A stretch of 6,467 nucleotides of DNA from Deltaproteobacteria bacterium (lineage in GTDB: Bacteria > Desulfobacterota > Syntrophia > Syntrophales > UBA2185). Below the pieces are notes generated by a model that saw only the letters and a program-made list of their open reading frames with translations, was not told the origin of the DNA and did not search any database. The DNA is taken from NCBI GenBank assembly GCA_026388495.1, contig JAPLJQ010000370.1, forward strand, positions 1 through 6,467. Direction: 5' to 3'. Every line of letters starts with the position of its first letter. The first letter of the stretch is position 1. The position numbers were made by a program, and so were the translations under genes. Of this stretch, positions 1-4,714 are shown one piece after another.

Positions 1-42
1 GATTTCCATTTTACTTGCTCCTGACAATTACAATGACATCAT

Positions 43-85
43 AAAAATTCAAAAACCCTGTCACTCCCGCGAAAGCCGGTACAGG
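43..85 (-). terminator. Candidate Rho-independent terminator of the nucleotidyltransferase gene
   Basis: On the minus strand, 23 bases past the stop codon, CCTGT (81-85 read in reverse) pairs with ACAGG (57-61 read in reverse). An inner stem with one mismatch (66-70 with 75-79) closes a GAAA-type loop. The T-rich run GTTTTTGAATTTTT follows at 43-56. The hairpin body resembles the common dispersed 'TCCCGCGAAAGC' repeat in degenerate form, so it may be a repeat remnant acting as a terminator. Confidence 0.45.
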
Positions 86-107
86 ATCAGATCATCCAGA
101 TCACTGC

Positions 108-419
108 TCATACCGGAATACCTTCCCGCTGAATGGCTTCACGTAAGGGTACGTAACGATACCTGGGGCTGTTCCACTCCTGGCGGTTCCTCACAATGGA
201 ACTCAGAACATCGCCGGTTTCCAATTCGATTTCATAGATAAGATGCCTGATACGATCCGTGCGGGCTGAATCAACGGTGCCATCAACAAGAATGAGGAAA
301 TCCCAGTCGGAATCCGTTCGCGAATCCTGCCGCGCCCGCGACCCATACAGATAAATCTCCGCGTCGGGTTCGATCTCTCTGACTGCCGTTTTTACTCTTT
401 TCAATAATTCCTGTTCCAT
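108..419 (-). CDS. Stand-alone nucleotidyltransferase-fold protein (MNT/NTP_transf_2 type)
   Basis: About 103 residues from the ATG at 419. The nucleotidyltransferase signature is clear: a Gly-Ser pair (GSRAR, residues 26-30) followed by S-D-W-D (37-40), whose two Asp residues are the expected metal ligands. The Gly often found after GSxAR is Gln here. The third acidic position is not certain; the Asp in GDVLSS near residue 70 is a candidate. Proteins of this size usually are either the nucleotidyltransferase half of HEPN/MNT toxin-antitoxin pairs or solitary members that may transfer a nucleotide onto protein or RNA. No HEPN partner is visible on either side, but the gene lies close to the left edge. 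An in-frame TTG at 458 would add 13 residues. It has no ribosome binding site and sits almost at the predicted transcription start, so the ATG is preferred. The AAAGG just before this ATG is a weak, close ribosome site. Confidence 0.85.
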   Translation of the reverse strand: MEQELLKRVKTAVREIEPDAEIYLYGSRARQDSRTDSDWDFLILVDGTVDSARTDRIRHLIYEIELETGDVLSSIVRNRQEWNSPRYRYVPLREAIQREGIPV

Positions 420-466
420 GGCCTTTGTTTGCGAAGAAACCCCTTTTTTATTGTGCAATTATATGA

Positions 467-495
467 AGTATAAGGAAAAGAGCTTTGTGTGTCAA
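467..495 (-). promoter_or_regulatory. Sigma-70-type promoter for the nucleotidyltransferase gene
   Basis: On the minus strand a perfect -35 TTGACA (490-495) is followed after 17 bp by TATACT (467-472), which matches the -10 consensus at five of six bases. Transcription would start near 460, giving a leader of about 40 nt before the ATG at 419. It makes the upstream TTG at 458 an unlikely start. Confidence 0.6.
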
Positions 496-523
496 GGGAG
501 AATGACAAGACTGTTATGGAGAA

Positions 524-567
524 GACGACTACCTGCAACAGGTATCGGCGGTGATCACGTAGAGCTT
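524..567. repeat. 44-bp direct repeat, left copy (remnant of the DUF4143 ATPase 3' end)
   Basis: These 44 bases are identical to 2736-2779. On the plus strand they contain the codons for the last 13 residues of the ATPase, from an Asp-Asp-Tyr to the final Thr, its TAG stop (560-562) and five bases beyond. Nothing upstream of 524 resembles the rest of that gene, so this is an isolated tail fragment. On the minus strand the same bases supply the last three codons and stop of the EFR1 gene. The match was found by reading and aligning the two stretches base by base. Confidence 0.95.
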
Positions 568-1397
568 TTTCGGTTTTGAAGAATGGCTTCTTCCTTGCCG
601 CTGCGTGATGGTTTTCGGGATATTGTGATAATATCTTCCAACGTTACTTCCGGGTGATGGTACCTCTCATACCGGGGAGTTCTCTTGCCATATTGTATTG
701 CTTCTTTCGGGCACCATTGGATACAGGCGAGGCATTGTTCACAATGATGCAGCCATATGGGCTTACCCGCGTTCAGATCAATGTTTCCGCAAGGGCAGAT
801 TTTTTTACAGATGCTGCAGGTGTTACATTTATCATCGACCCAAAAACTCTTATCCATTGTAGGAATATATGGAAAAGAGAATTTATAAAACCAGGAAAAC
901 AGAATATTTTGCCATAGCGGACCTTTTTCAACAGGTCGTCGCTCTTTCTCAGCAATCATTGAAGAGATTTTATTAATCTTTTTCTTCGCGTCATTTATCC
1001 TCCGCATCCGTTTATCTTCCGGTCCAGGCCCACCCCAGGGTATGTAGTTGGATGGCATAAAAATATCAAACCCCGATGAGAGAAATAATCCTCTGGATTT
1101 CATGAGTTTCTTTAATTGCAGCAATGTGGCGGCAACCTGACCGGCATTGACGGCAAGGGCAAAGTAGTACTTGGATGTATCTATGGCTAAGGAATTGACG
1201 AAGGTAATAACCTGCTGTGGCAAACCCCATATATGGACGGGGAAGATGATGCCAATGGTGTCGGCCTGGCTCTGGATGGGATTACCGGTGGCCCACAGCA
1301 TGGGAATGAGTTCGGCGTTACCAAGTTCGTTTGCCACAGTGCGGGCAGTCCAAAGGGAATTGCCCGTACCGGTATAGAAGAAGAGATCTGTTTTCAT
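555..1397 (-). CDS. EFR1-family flavodoxin/ferredoxin protein
   Basis: 280 residues, probably a cytoplasmic electron carrier or FMN-dependent oxidoreductase that joins two redox modules. The N-terminal flavodoxin-like domain has the phosphate-binding loop TGTGNS at residues 9-14, after an FFY strand. The C-terminal domain has two [4Fe-4S] motifs, Cys191/194/197/201 and Cys219/222/225/229, each followed by the usual Cys-Pro. This order and length match the family named EFR1 ferrodoxin; its substrate is not established to my knowledge. The ATG at 1397 has a GGGAG ribosome site six bases upstream and a good promoter. The gene is divergent from the DUF4143 ATPase. The tail after the conserved YHHPEV segment (246-251) is basic and low in complexity. 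Its last three codons and stop lie inside a 44-bp repeat copied from the ATPase gene, so the present C-terminus is probably not the ancestral one. Confidence 0.9.
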   Translation of the reverse strand: MKTDLFFYTGTGNSLWTARTVANELGNAELIPMLWATGNPIQSQADTIGIIFPVHIWGLPQQVITFVNSLAIDTSKYYFALAVNAGQVAATLLQLKKLMKSRGLFLSSGFDIFMPSNYIPWGGPGPEDKRMRRINDAKKKINKISSMIAEKERRPVEKGPLWQNILFSWFYKFSFPYIPTMDKSFWVDDKCNTCSICKKICPCGNIDLNAGKPIWLHHCEQCLACIQWCPKEAIQYGKRTPRYERYHHPEVTLEDIITISRKPSRSGKEEAILQNRKSST

Positions 1398-1435
1398 GAT
1401 TAACTCCCGAGGAAGAATAAGAAAGTGATATGCAT

Positions 1436-1463
1436 TCTATAGAAGGGTTGCGTTATGAGTCAA
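1436..1463 (-). promoter_or_regulatory. Promoter candidate for the EFR1 gene
   Basis: On the minus strand TTGACT (1458-1463) is followed after 16 bp by TATAGA (1436-1441), part of TATAGAAT. Transcription would start near 1429, some 30 bases before the ATG at 1397. The inverted repeat at 1473-1488 begins 10 bp upstream of the -35 box. Confidence 0.5.
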
Positions 1464-1472
1464 TGTTAAAGT

Positions 1473-1488
1473 AATCTCAGATGAGATT
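1473..1488. promoter_or_regulatory. 16-bp palindrome in the divergent spacer, operator candidate
   Basis: AATCTCA, a two-base centre GA, and TGAGATT form perfect 7-bp arms. It lies between the EFR1 promoter (1436-1463) and the ATPase start (1569), where a dimeric regulator could act on both genes. The arms match no operator I can name, and no regulator gene is in the window. Confidence 0.35.
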
Positions 1489-1533
1489 GCAGGCCACAAT
1501 AATACATTTATAAGCTCACAGTTTAAATTTGTA

Positions 1534-1563
1534 TTGACAATATTTCTGCCCTGTAATACCATA
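1534..1563 (+). promoter_or_regulatory. Weak promoter candidate for the DUF4143 ATPase gene
   Basis: A perfect -35-like TTGACA lies at 1534-1539. The best -10 at correct spacing is TACCAT (1558-1563, 18 bp spacer, four of six matches). That would start transcription at about the ATG itself. No ribosome binding site precedes the ATG at 1569, which fits a leaderless or weakly translated message. A better-looking TGTAAT (1552-1557) is too close to the -35. Confidence 0.25.
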
Positions 1564-1568
1564 CCGCC

Positions 1569-2774
1569 ATGAACTACATCCATCGTCAGATTGAATCTCA
1601 AGTGAGGGGTCTTGTGAATTCGTTTCCCAGCCTGGTCATTTCCGGTCCCAGGCAGTCGGGGAAGTCAACCCTTTTGATAAATACCCTTACCGACTATAAA
1701 TACATCACACTCGATGATCCCCTGACCCGCGAGCGTGCCGCCGCCGACCCGCTCCTCTTTCTTGATACGGCGGGAGAAAAGGTCATCCTCGATGAGATTC
1801 AATGGGCGCCGCATCTGATGTCTTACATCAAGATGAATATCGACCGTCATCGGGAAAAGACCGGAACCTATGTGTTTACCGGATCACAACAGTTCACCCT
1901 GATCAAGAATCTGAGCGATTCTCTGGCCGGCCGCATCGCCCTCCTGGATCTGCTTCCCTTCTCCGTTGATGAAAAGAAGTCGGCGATACCCCTTGCAACC
2001 ACCATAGATGCGTTTACCCATGCCGCTCTGAGGAGCTCCTATCCCGAATTGACAACCCACCCCGATCTGGATGCAGCATCATGGTATGGCTCTTATATTC
2101 AAACCTATTTGGAACGCGACGTTCGCAGTCTTTATAACATCGGGAACCTTCGCGACTTCCAACGTTTTCTCCAGCTTCTGGCCAGCCGGTGCGCACAGCT
2201 TCTTAACCTGTCGCAATTTGCCAATGATCTGGGCGTCAGCGTCCCGACCGTCAAAAGCTGGTTGTCCATCCTGGAAGCGGGGAGGATTATTTATCTGCTG
2301 TCGCCATACTATGCCAATCTCGGCAAGAGGGTGACGAAAACGCCAAAAGTTTATTTCCTCGATATCGGCCTGGCCTGCTATCTAACAGGGGTCAAAGACC
2401 GGGAGCACTTATTGAAGGGGCCGATGGCCGGGCCCCTCTTTGAGAATTTCTGCATCCAGGAGACGATTAAGCTCTTTTTTAACCGTGGCCGGAGGGCAAA
2501 TCTCTATTATCTGCGAACCAACAACAATCTTGAAATAGACCTGCTGATAGAAGAATCCTTTCAGACCCTTATTCCCATCGAGTTCAAACTTAACAAAACG
2601 CCGAACCTGGCCATGGGGTCGAATATTGCAAGATTCAAAAAGCTGTTTTCCCGTTTTACAATCAGAGAAGGCAGGATTGTGTCGCTTACGGATCAAACCA
2701 TACCCCTGAGCAGCGATATCACCGCGATCACACTGGACGACTACCTGCAACAGGTATCGGCGGTGATCACGTAG
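1569..2774 (+). CDS. AAA ATPase with DUF4143 domain (AAA_14/DUF4143 family)
   Basis: 401 residues, full length for this prokaryotic family (COG1373-like). The N-terminal P-loop domain has Walker A GPRQSGKS (26-33), Walker B KVILDEIQ (71-78), a sensor-like FTGSQQ (103-108) and the family's SLAGR...LLPFS segment (118-132). A helical, winged-helix-like region follows (about 190-275). The C-terminal part (about 285-345) has Glu292, Asp324 in EIDLLI and an E-F-K at 338-340. This pattern looks like a PD-(D/E)XK nuclease core, as described for DUF4143. The cellular role of these often multi-copy, mobile ATPases is unknown. The N-terminus begins at the family's usual place, so the ATG at 1569 is likely right although no ribosome site precedes it. 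Its final 39 coding bases (from 2736 to the stop) also occur exactly at 524-562. The gene runs divergently from EFR1 and ends before a strong stem-loop. Confidence 0.93.
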   Translation: MNYIHRQIESQVRGLVNSFPSLVISGPRQSGKSTLLINTLTDYKYITLDDPLTRERAAADPLLFLDTAGEKVILDEIQWAPHLMSYIKMNIDRHREKTGTYVFTGSQQFTLIKNLSDSLAGRIALLDLLPFSVDEKKSAIPLATTIDAFTHAALRSSYPELTTHPDLDAASWYGSYIQTYLERDVRSLYNIGNLRDFQRFLQLLASRCAQLLNLSQFANDLGVSVPTVKSWLSILEAGRIIYLLSPYYANLGKRVTKTPKVYFLDIGLACYLTGVKDREHLLKGPMAGPLFENFCIQETIKLFFNRGRRANLYYLRTNNNLEIDLLIEESFQTLIPIEFKLNKTPNLAMGSNIARFKKLFSRFTIREGRIVSLTDQTIPLSSDITAITLDDYLQQVSAVIT

Positions 2775-2779
2775 AGCTT
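2736..2779. repeat. 44-bp direct repeat, right copy (3' end of the ATPase gene)
   Basis: Identical to 524-567. It holds the last 12 codons-plus of the intact ATPase gene, its TAG (2772-2774) and five more bases (AGCTT after a shared G). The bases outside both ends differ: A at 523 against G at 2735, and T at 568 against G at 2780. The repeat is therefore exactly bounded. The two copies are in the same orientation and enclose the EFR1 gene and most of the ATPase gene. Confidence 0.95.
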
Positions 2780-2793
2780 GTCCGGGCGGGGCA

Positions 2794-2832
2794 ATTGAAG
2801 CTCTCCGCAGTAACCTGCGGAGAATCTTCGAT
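2794..2832 (+). terminator. Long stem-loop after the ATPase gene, terminator-like without a T run
   Basis: An inner perfect 9-bp stem TCTCCGCAG (2802-2810) pairs with CTGCGGAGA (2815-2823) around a TAAC loop. A small internal bulge separates it from an outer 7-bp stem, ATTGAAG (2794-2800) with CTTCGAT (2826-2832, one G-U pair). It begins 19 bases past the ATPase stop. No run of T follows, so it could be a non-canonical terminator, an RNA-stabilising structure, or part of the leader of the next gene. Confidence 0.45.
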
Positions 2833-2937
2833 CCATAAGGAATAATAATGTTCCCCCCTCGCTCACCTTCAGCAAACGAAAGGAAAGGAAAAATATTTTG
2901 CGGCCGTGCGTGCCGGTCTTGATCATATCATTTTCAA

Positions 2938-2949
2938 TTTTCCGGAAAA
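2938..2949. promoter_or_regulatory. 12-bp perfect palindrome upstream of the hydrolase gene
   Basis: TTTTCCGGAAAA reads the same on both strands and lies 50 bp before the preferred hydrolase start. It could be a regulator binding site. No matching regulator gene is visible, and a palindrome this short can occur by chance. Confidence 0.22.
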
Positions 2950-2985
2950 GGAGATATTGTAGGTCTGGTTTTTGATTGTCCTGCC

Positions 2986-2993
2986 GGGAGGGA
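2986..2993 (+). promoter_or_regulatory. Ribosome binding site that decides the hydrolase start
   Basis: GGGAGGGA lies six bases before the TTG at 3000. The alternative in-frame TTG at 2976 directly follows an in-frame TGA and has no well-spaced ribosome site, so translation most likely starts at 3000. Confidence 0.6.
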
Positions 2994-2999
2994 TCGAGA

Positions 3000-3815
3000 T
3001 TGTCGACGGATGTCAGTATATGCCGGGATGTCTTCAGCATCTACACTGCCGGACACCGCCTTCGTGCTGAATTCATCCGGCCGCGTGTCAATGCAACAAA
3101 ATCCGCCAGGCCTGCACTTGTCTTTCTCCACGAAGGGCTGGGCAGCATCGGTCAGTGGCGCGATTTTCCCGAAAAATTATGTGCTGCCACCGGCTGCCAG
3201 GCGCTGGTCTATGATCGCCGAGGTCATGGCGGGTCCGATCCCTTAACGGAACCGAGAAAACCCGACTATCTCCATGAGGAAGCCCTGATCAGCCTGCCTG
3301 CGATTTTGGAACAATGCGGGCTTGAAAAACACGTTTTGATAGGCCACAGCGATGGGGGTTCTATCGCACTCATCTTTGCAGGCGCCTATCCGCAAAGGGT
3401 CACCGGCATTGTTACGGAAGCGGCGCATGTCTTTGTGGAAGACATCACCGTGGAAGGCATCAAACGCGCCGTTGAAACCTATGAGACCACGGATTTAAAA
3501 AAACGTTTAACCCGGTTTCACGGTCACAATACAGAATTGATGTTCAGAGGCTGGGCGGACATCTGGCTTTCCCCCGATTTTCGAGACTGGAACATAGAGG
3601 AATATCCCCCGGATATCACGTGTCCCCTTCTCGTCATTCAGGGAAAAGATGATGAATACGGTACGCCTGCTCAGGTTGAAGCCATTGTCGGCAAAGCGGG
3701 GGGGCCGTCAAGGCGTATGCTGATTGATGACTGCGGACATGTTCCCCATCTGCAGGCAAGAGACAGGGTGTTTTCCGAGATGGTGAATTTTATCTCCGGG
3801 CTGGTTCAGGATTGA
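3000..3815 (+). CDS. Alpha/beta hydrolase
   Basis: 271 residues from the TTG at 3000, a normal length for a soluble single-domain alpha/beta hydrolase. Visible elements are an oxyanion-hole segment HEGLGS (residues 44-49), the YDRRGHG strand-turn (71-77), the nucleophile elbow GHSDGG with Ser117, an acidic residue in GKDDEYG (Asp217/218) and the catalytic His247 in DCGHVPH. The triad is therefore complete. A lid-like helical insert (about 145-200) sits between elbow and acid, as in enol-lactonase and C-C bond hydrolase relatives. The substrate cannot be told from sequence. No signal peptide is seen, so it should act in the cytoplasm. It follows the ATPase gene by 225 bp, behind a stem-loop, and converges with the AOR/ferredoxin unit, so it is probably transcribed alone. 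A longer form from the TTG at 2976 is less likely because it lacks a ribosome site. Confidence 0.9.
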   Translation: MSTDVSICRDVFSIYTAGHRLRAEFIRPRVNATKSARPALVFLHEGLGSIGQWRDFPEKLCAATGCQALVYDRRGHGGSDPLTEPRKPDYLHEEALISLPAILEQCGLEKHVLIGHSDGGSIALIFAGAYPQRVTGIVTEAAHVFVEDITVEGIKRAVETYETTDLKKRLTRFHGHNTELMFRGWADIWLSPDFRDWNIEEYPPDITCPLLVIQGKDDEYGTPAQVEAIVGKAGGPSRRMLIDDCGHVPHLQARDRVFSEMVNFISGLVQD

Positions 3816-3850
3816 AACGGGCTTTCACATGATCGGATTTGCGTGTGGTG

Positions 3851-4042
3851 TCATGACGGGTCCTTCTTTTCCAGACGCAGCATGGATTGAGGAACAAGAT
3901 AGTCCCTCGATTTTGCCACAACATATATCAGCATCCAGACATCATCCGGCGTCCTGTTTCCCCGCCGTCCCACAATCTTACCCACGCAGCCGTTAAAAGG
4001 ATGACCGGGATGATCGATGACGACCATATCTCCTAAATCCAT
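3851..4042 (-). CDS. Small conserved-looking protein, KOW/SH3-like, in the AOR-ferredoxin unit
   Basis: 63 residues; I do not recognise the family. It opens MDLGDMVVID, then a Pro/Gly-rich turn and N-G-C-V-G-K-I-V-G (about residues 16-24). A WMLIYVV strand and a short C-terminal LVPQSMLRL segment follow. The spacing of Gly-Asp, hydrophobic strand and Gly-x-x-Gly-x-Ile/Val recalls KOW or other SH3-like barrels, which is inference. The ATG at 4042 is chosen because AGGAG (4052-4056) lies nine bases upstream. An ATG at 4048 lies only three bases from that site. Extending to 4141 would overlap the ferredoxin gene by 43 bases and add a poorly structured basic stretch. It is the third gene of the leftward unit, 56 bp after the ferredoxin stop. 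It could be an assembly, maturation or regulatory factor for the AOR enzyme, but nothing in the sequence proves this. Confidence 0.72.
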   Translation of the reverse strand: MDLGDMVVIDHPGHPFNGCVGKIVGRRGNRTPDDVWMLIYVVAKSRDYLVPQSMLRLEKKDPS

Positions 4043-4098
4043 CTTCATTTTCTCCTGCTTCCGTCCTTTCAACATCTGCATCCCCATCTTCGGGTCTG

Positions 4099-4521
4099 TT
4101 ACATAGAAGTAGCGCTCATCATAACGGCCTCCACGGGGCATTCCCGGGCGCAGAAACCGCAGCCGATGCAGGTTTTTTCATTTTCCACGAAGGGGTACCC
4201 GTGAGGGTCATCGGGCCCGGACGGGTCGGACAGGCCGAGACAACCGACAGGACAGGCGTCGATACAGATCCTGCAGGACATGCAGGTTTTCGTATCGAAA
4301 CGGGGTTTTTCCCACGCCGATTTCTTTACCGTCGTACAGGGTATTCCGAAGGGATCTCTCACGGCCTCCACGGGGCAGACCCGTCCGCAGACGCCGCATT
4401 CGATACAAAGCGCTTTGTCGACCGTGTGAAGCGTCTTCTTTTCTCCGGATATCGCCTCCACAGGGCATACTCTCACGCAGGCGCCGCAACCGTTGCAGAC
4501 TTCTGTGATTCTATAGGACAT
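4099..4521 (-). CDS. Ferredoxin with four [4Fe-4S] cluster motifs
   Basis: 140 residues with four complete Cys-x2-Cys-x2-Cys-x3-Cys motifs: Cys9/12/15/19, Cys39/42/45/49, Cys80/83/86/90 and Cys118/121/124/128. Motifs 1, 2 and 4 continue as CPVEA, while motif 3 is CPVGC. Two extra cysteines, 62 and 94, are not part of the motifs. This is a soluble polyferredoxin able to hold four low-potential clusters. Such proteins are the usual electron partners encoded beside AOR-family enzymes; the BamC-type ferredoxin beside AOR-family BamB is a comparable case, but orthology is not shown here. The ATG at 4521 has GGAGGG (4527-4532) five bases upstream, a strong ribosome site. The gene lies 193 bp downstream of the AOR gene, and the gap is filled by repeats. 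Electrons would pass between the tungstopterin enzyme and this protein, and then to an unknown acceptor. Confidence 0.93.
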   Translation of the reverse strand: MSYRITEVCNGCGACVRVCPVEAISGEKKTLHTVDKALCIECGVCGRVCPVEAVRDPFGIPCTTVKKSAWEKPRFDTKTCMSCRICIDACPVGCLGLSDPSGPDDPHGYPFVENEKTCIGCGFCARECPVEAVMMSATSM

Positions 4522-4552
4522 GGGTTCCCTCCAGGGAAAAAAATCACATATC

Positions 4553-4681
4553 GAGACCTTTTCAAAAGTCCGACACTTGTCATTTCGACCAAAGGGAGAA
4601 ATCTTAAATTACATGAAATTATTAAGATTCCTCGTCGCTATCGCTCCTCGGAATGACACAACTTGGAGACATGCAGGTCTC
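4553..4681. repeat. MITE-like nested inverted-repeat element, about 129 bp
   Basis: Three nested inverted repeats share one centre. The outer pair is GAGACCT (4553-4559) with AGGTCTC (4675-4681). The middle pair is TGTCATTTCGA (4578-4588) with TCGGAATGACA (4648-4658, one G-U type mismatch). The inner pair is AATCTTAA (4600-4607) with TTAAGATT (4622-4629). The middle portion has the look of a dispersed repeat found in many anaerobic proteobacterial genomes, recognised from memory and not searched. There is no coding capacity and no clear target-site duplication. Confidence 0.7.
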
Positions 4682-4685
4682 ATAC

Positions 4686-4714
4686 TGTCATTCCGGACTT
4701 GATCCGGAATCCAG
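4686..4714. repeat. REP-like hairpin repeat abutting the AOR stop codon
   Basis: The segment begins TGTCATTCCGGA and ends with TCCGGAATCCAG. The perfect 8-bp arms ATTCCGGA (4690-4697) and TCCGGAAT (4703-4710) enclose the loop CTTGA. It sits directly against the AOR stop codon at 4715-4717. No T run follows on the minus strand, so it is better read as a REP-type repeat that may protect the upstream mRNA 3' end than as an intrinsic terminator. Confidence 0.7.

Noticed and set aside
420..458. Longer nucleotidyltransferase starting at the TTG at 458
   Set aside because: There is no ribosome site, and the start would coincide with the predicted transcription start set by the promoter at 467-495.
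524..2779. The 44-bp direct repeats as attL/attR of an integrative element
   Set aside because: No integrase, excisionase or tRNA is present. For an element integrated in a gene's 3' end, the remnant should lie downstream of the ATPase gene, but here it lies upstream.
2976..2999. Hydrolase start at the TTG at 2976
   Set aside because: No well-spaced ribosome site is present and an in-frame stop directly precedes it. The TTG at 3000 has GGGAGGGA six bases upstream.
2741..3040. Leftward 99-codon open frame across the ATPase end and the hydrolase leader
   Set aside because: It overlaps the ATPase 3' end and the hydrolase start in antisense. It shows no domain features, and its frame contains the stem-loop.
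4043..4141. Extended N-terminus of the small protein up to 4141
   Set aside because: It overlaps the ferredoxin gene by 43 bases and lacks a clear ribosome site, whereas the ATG at 4042 has AGGAG at good spacing.
4099..4521. Short DNA repeats spaced like a CRISPR array in the ferredoxin gene
   Set aside because: The recurring CCTCCACGGGGCA-like segments are the codons of the repeated Cys-Pro-Val-Glu-Ala cluster motifs, with variable spacing. They are protein repeats.
4201..4656. Rightward 151-codon open frame across the ferredoxin gene
   Set aside because: It is antisense to the four-cluster ferredoxin and runs into the repeat element. It has no recognisable protein features.
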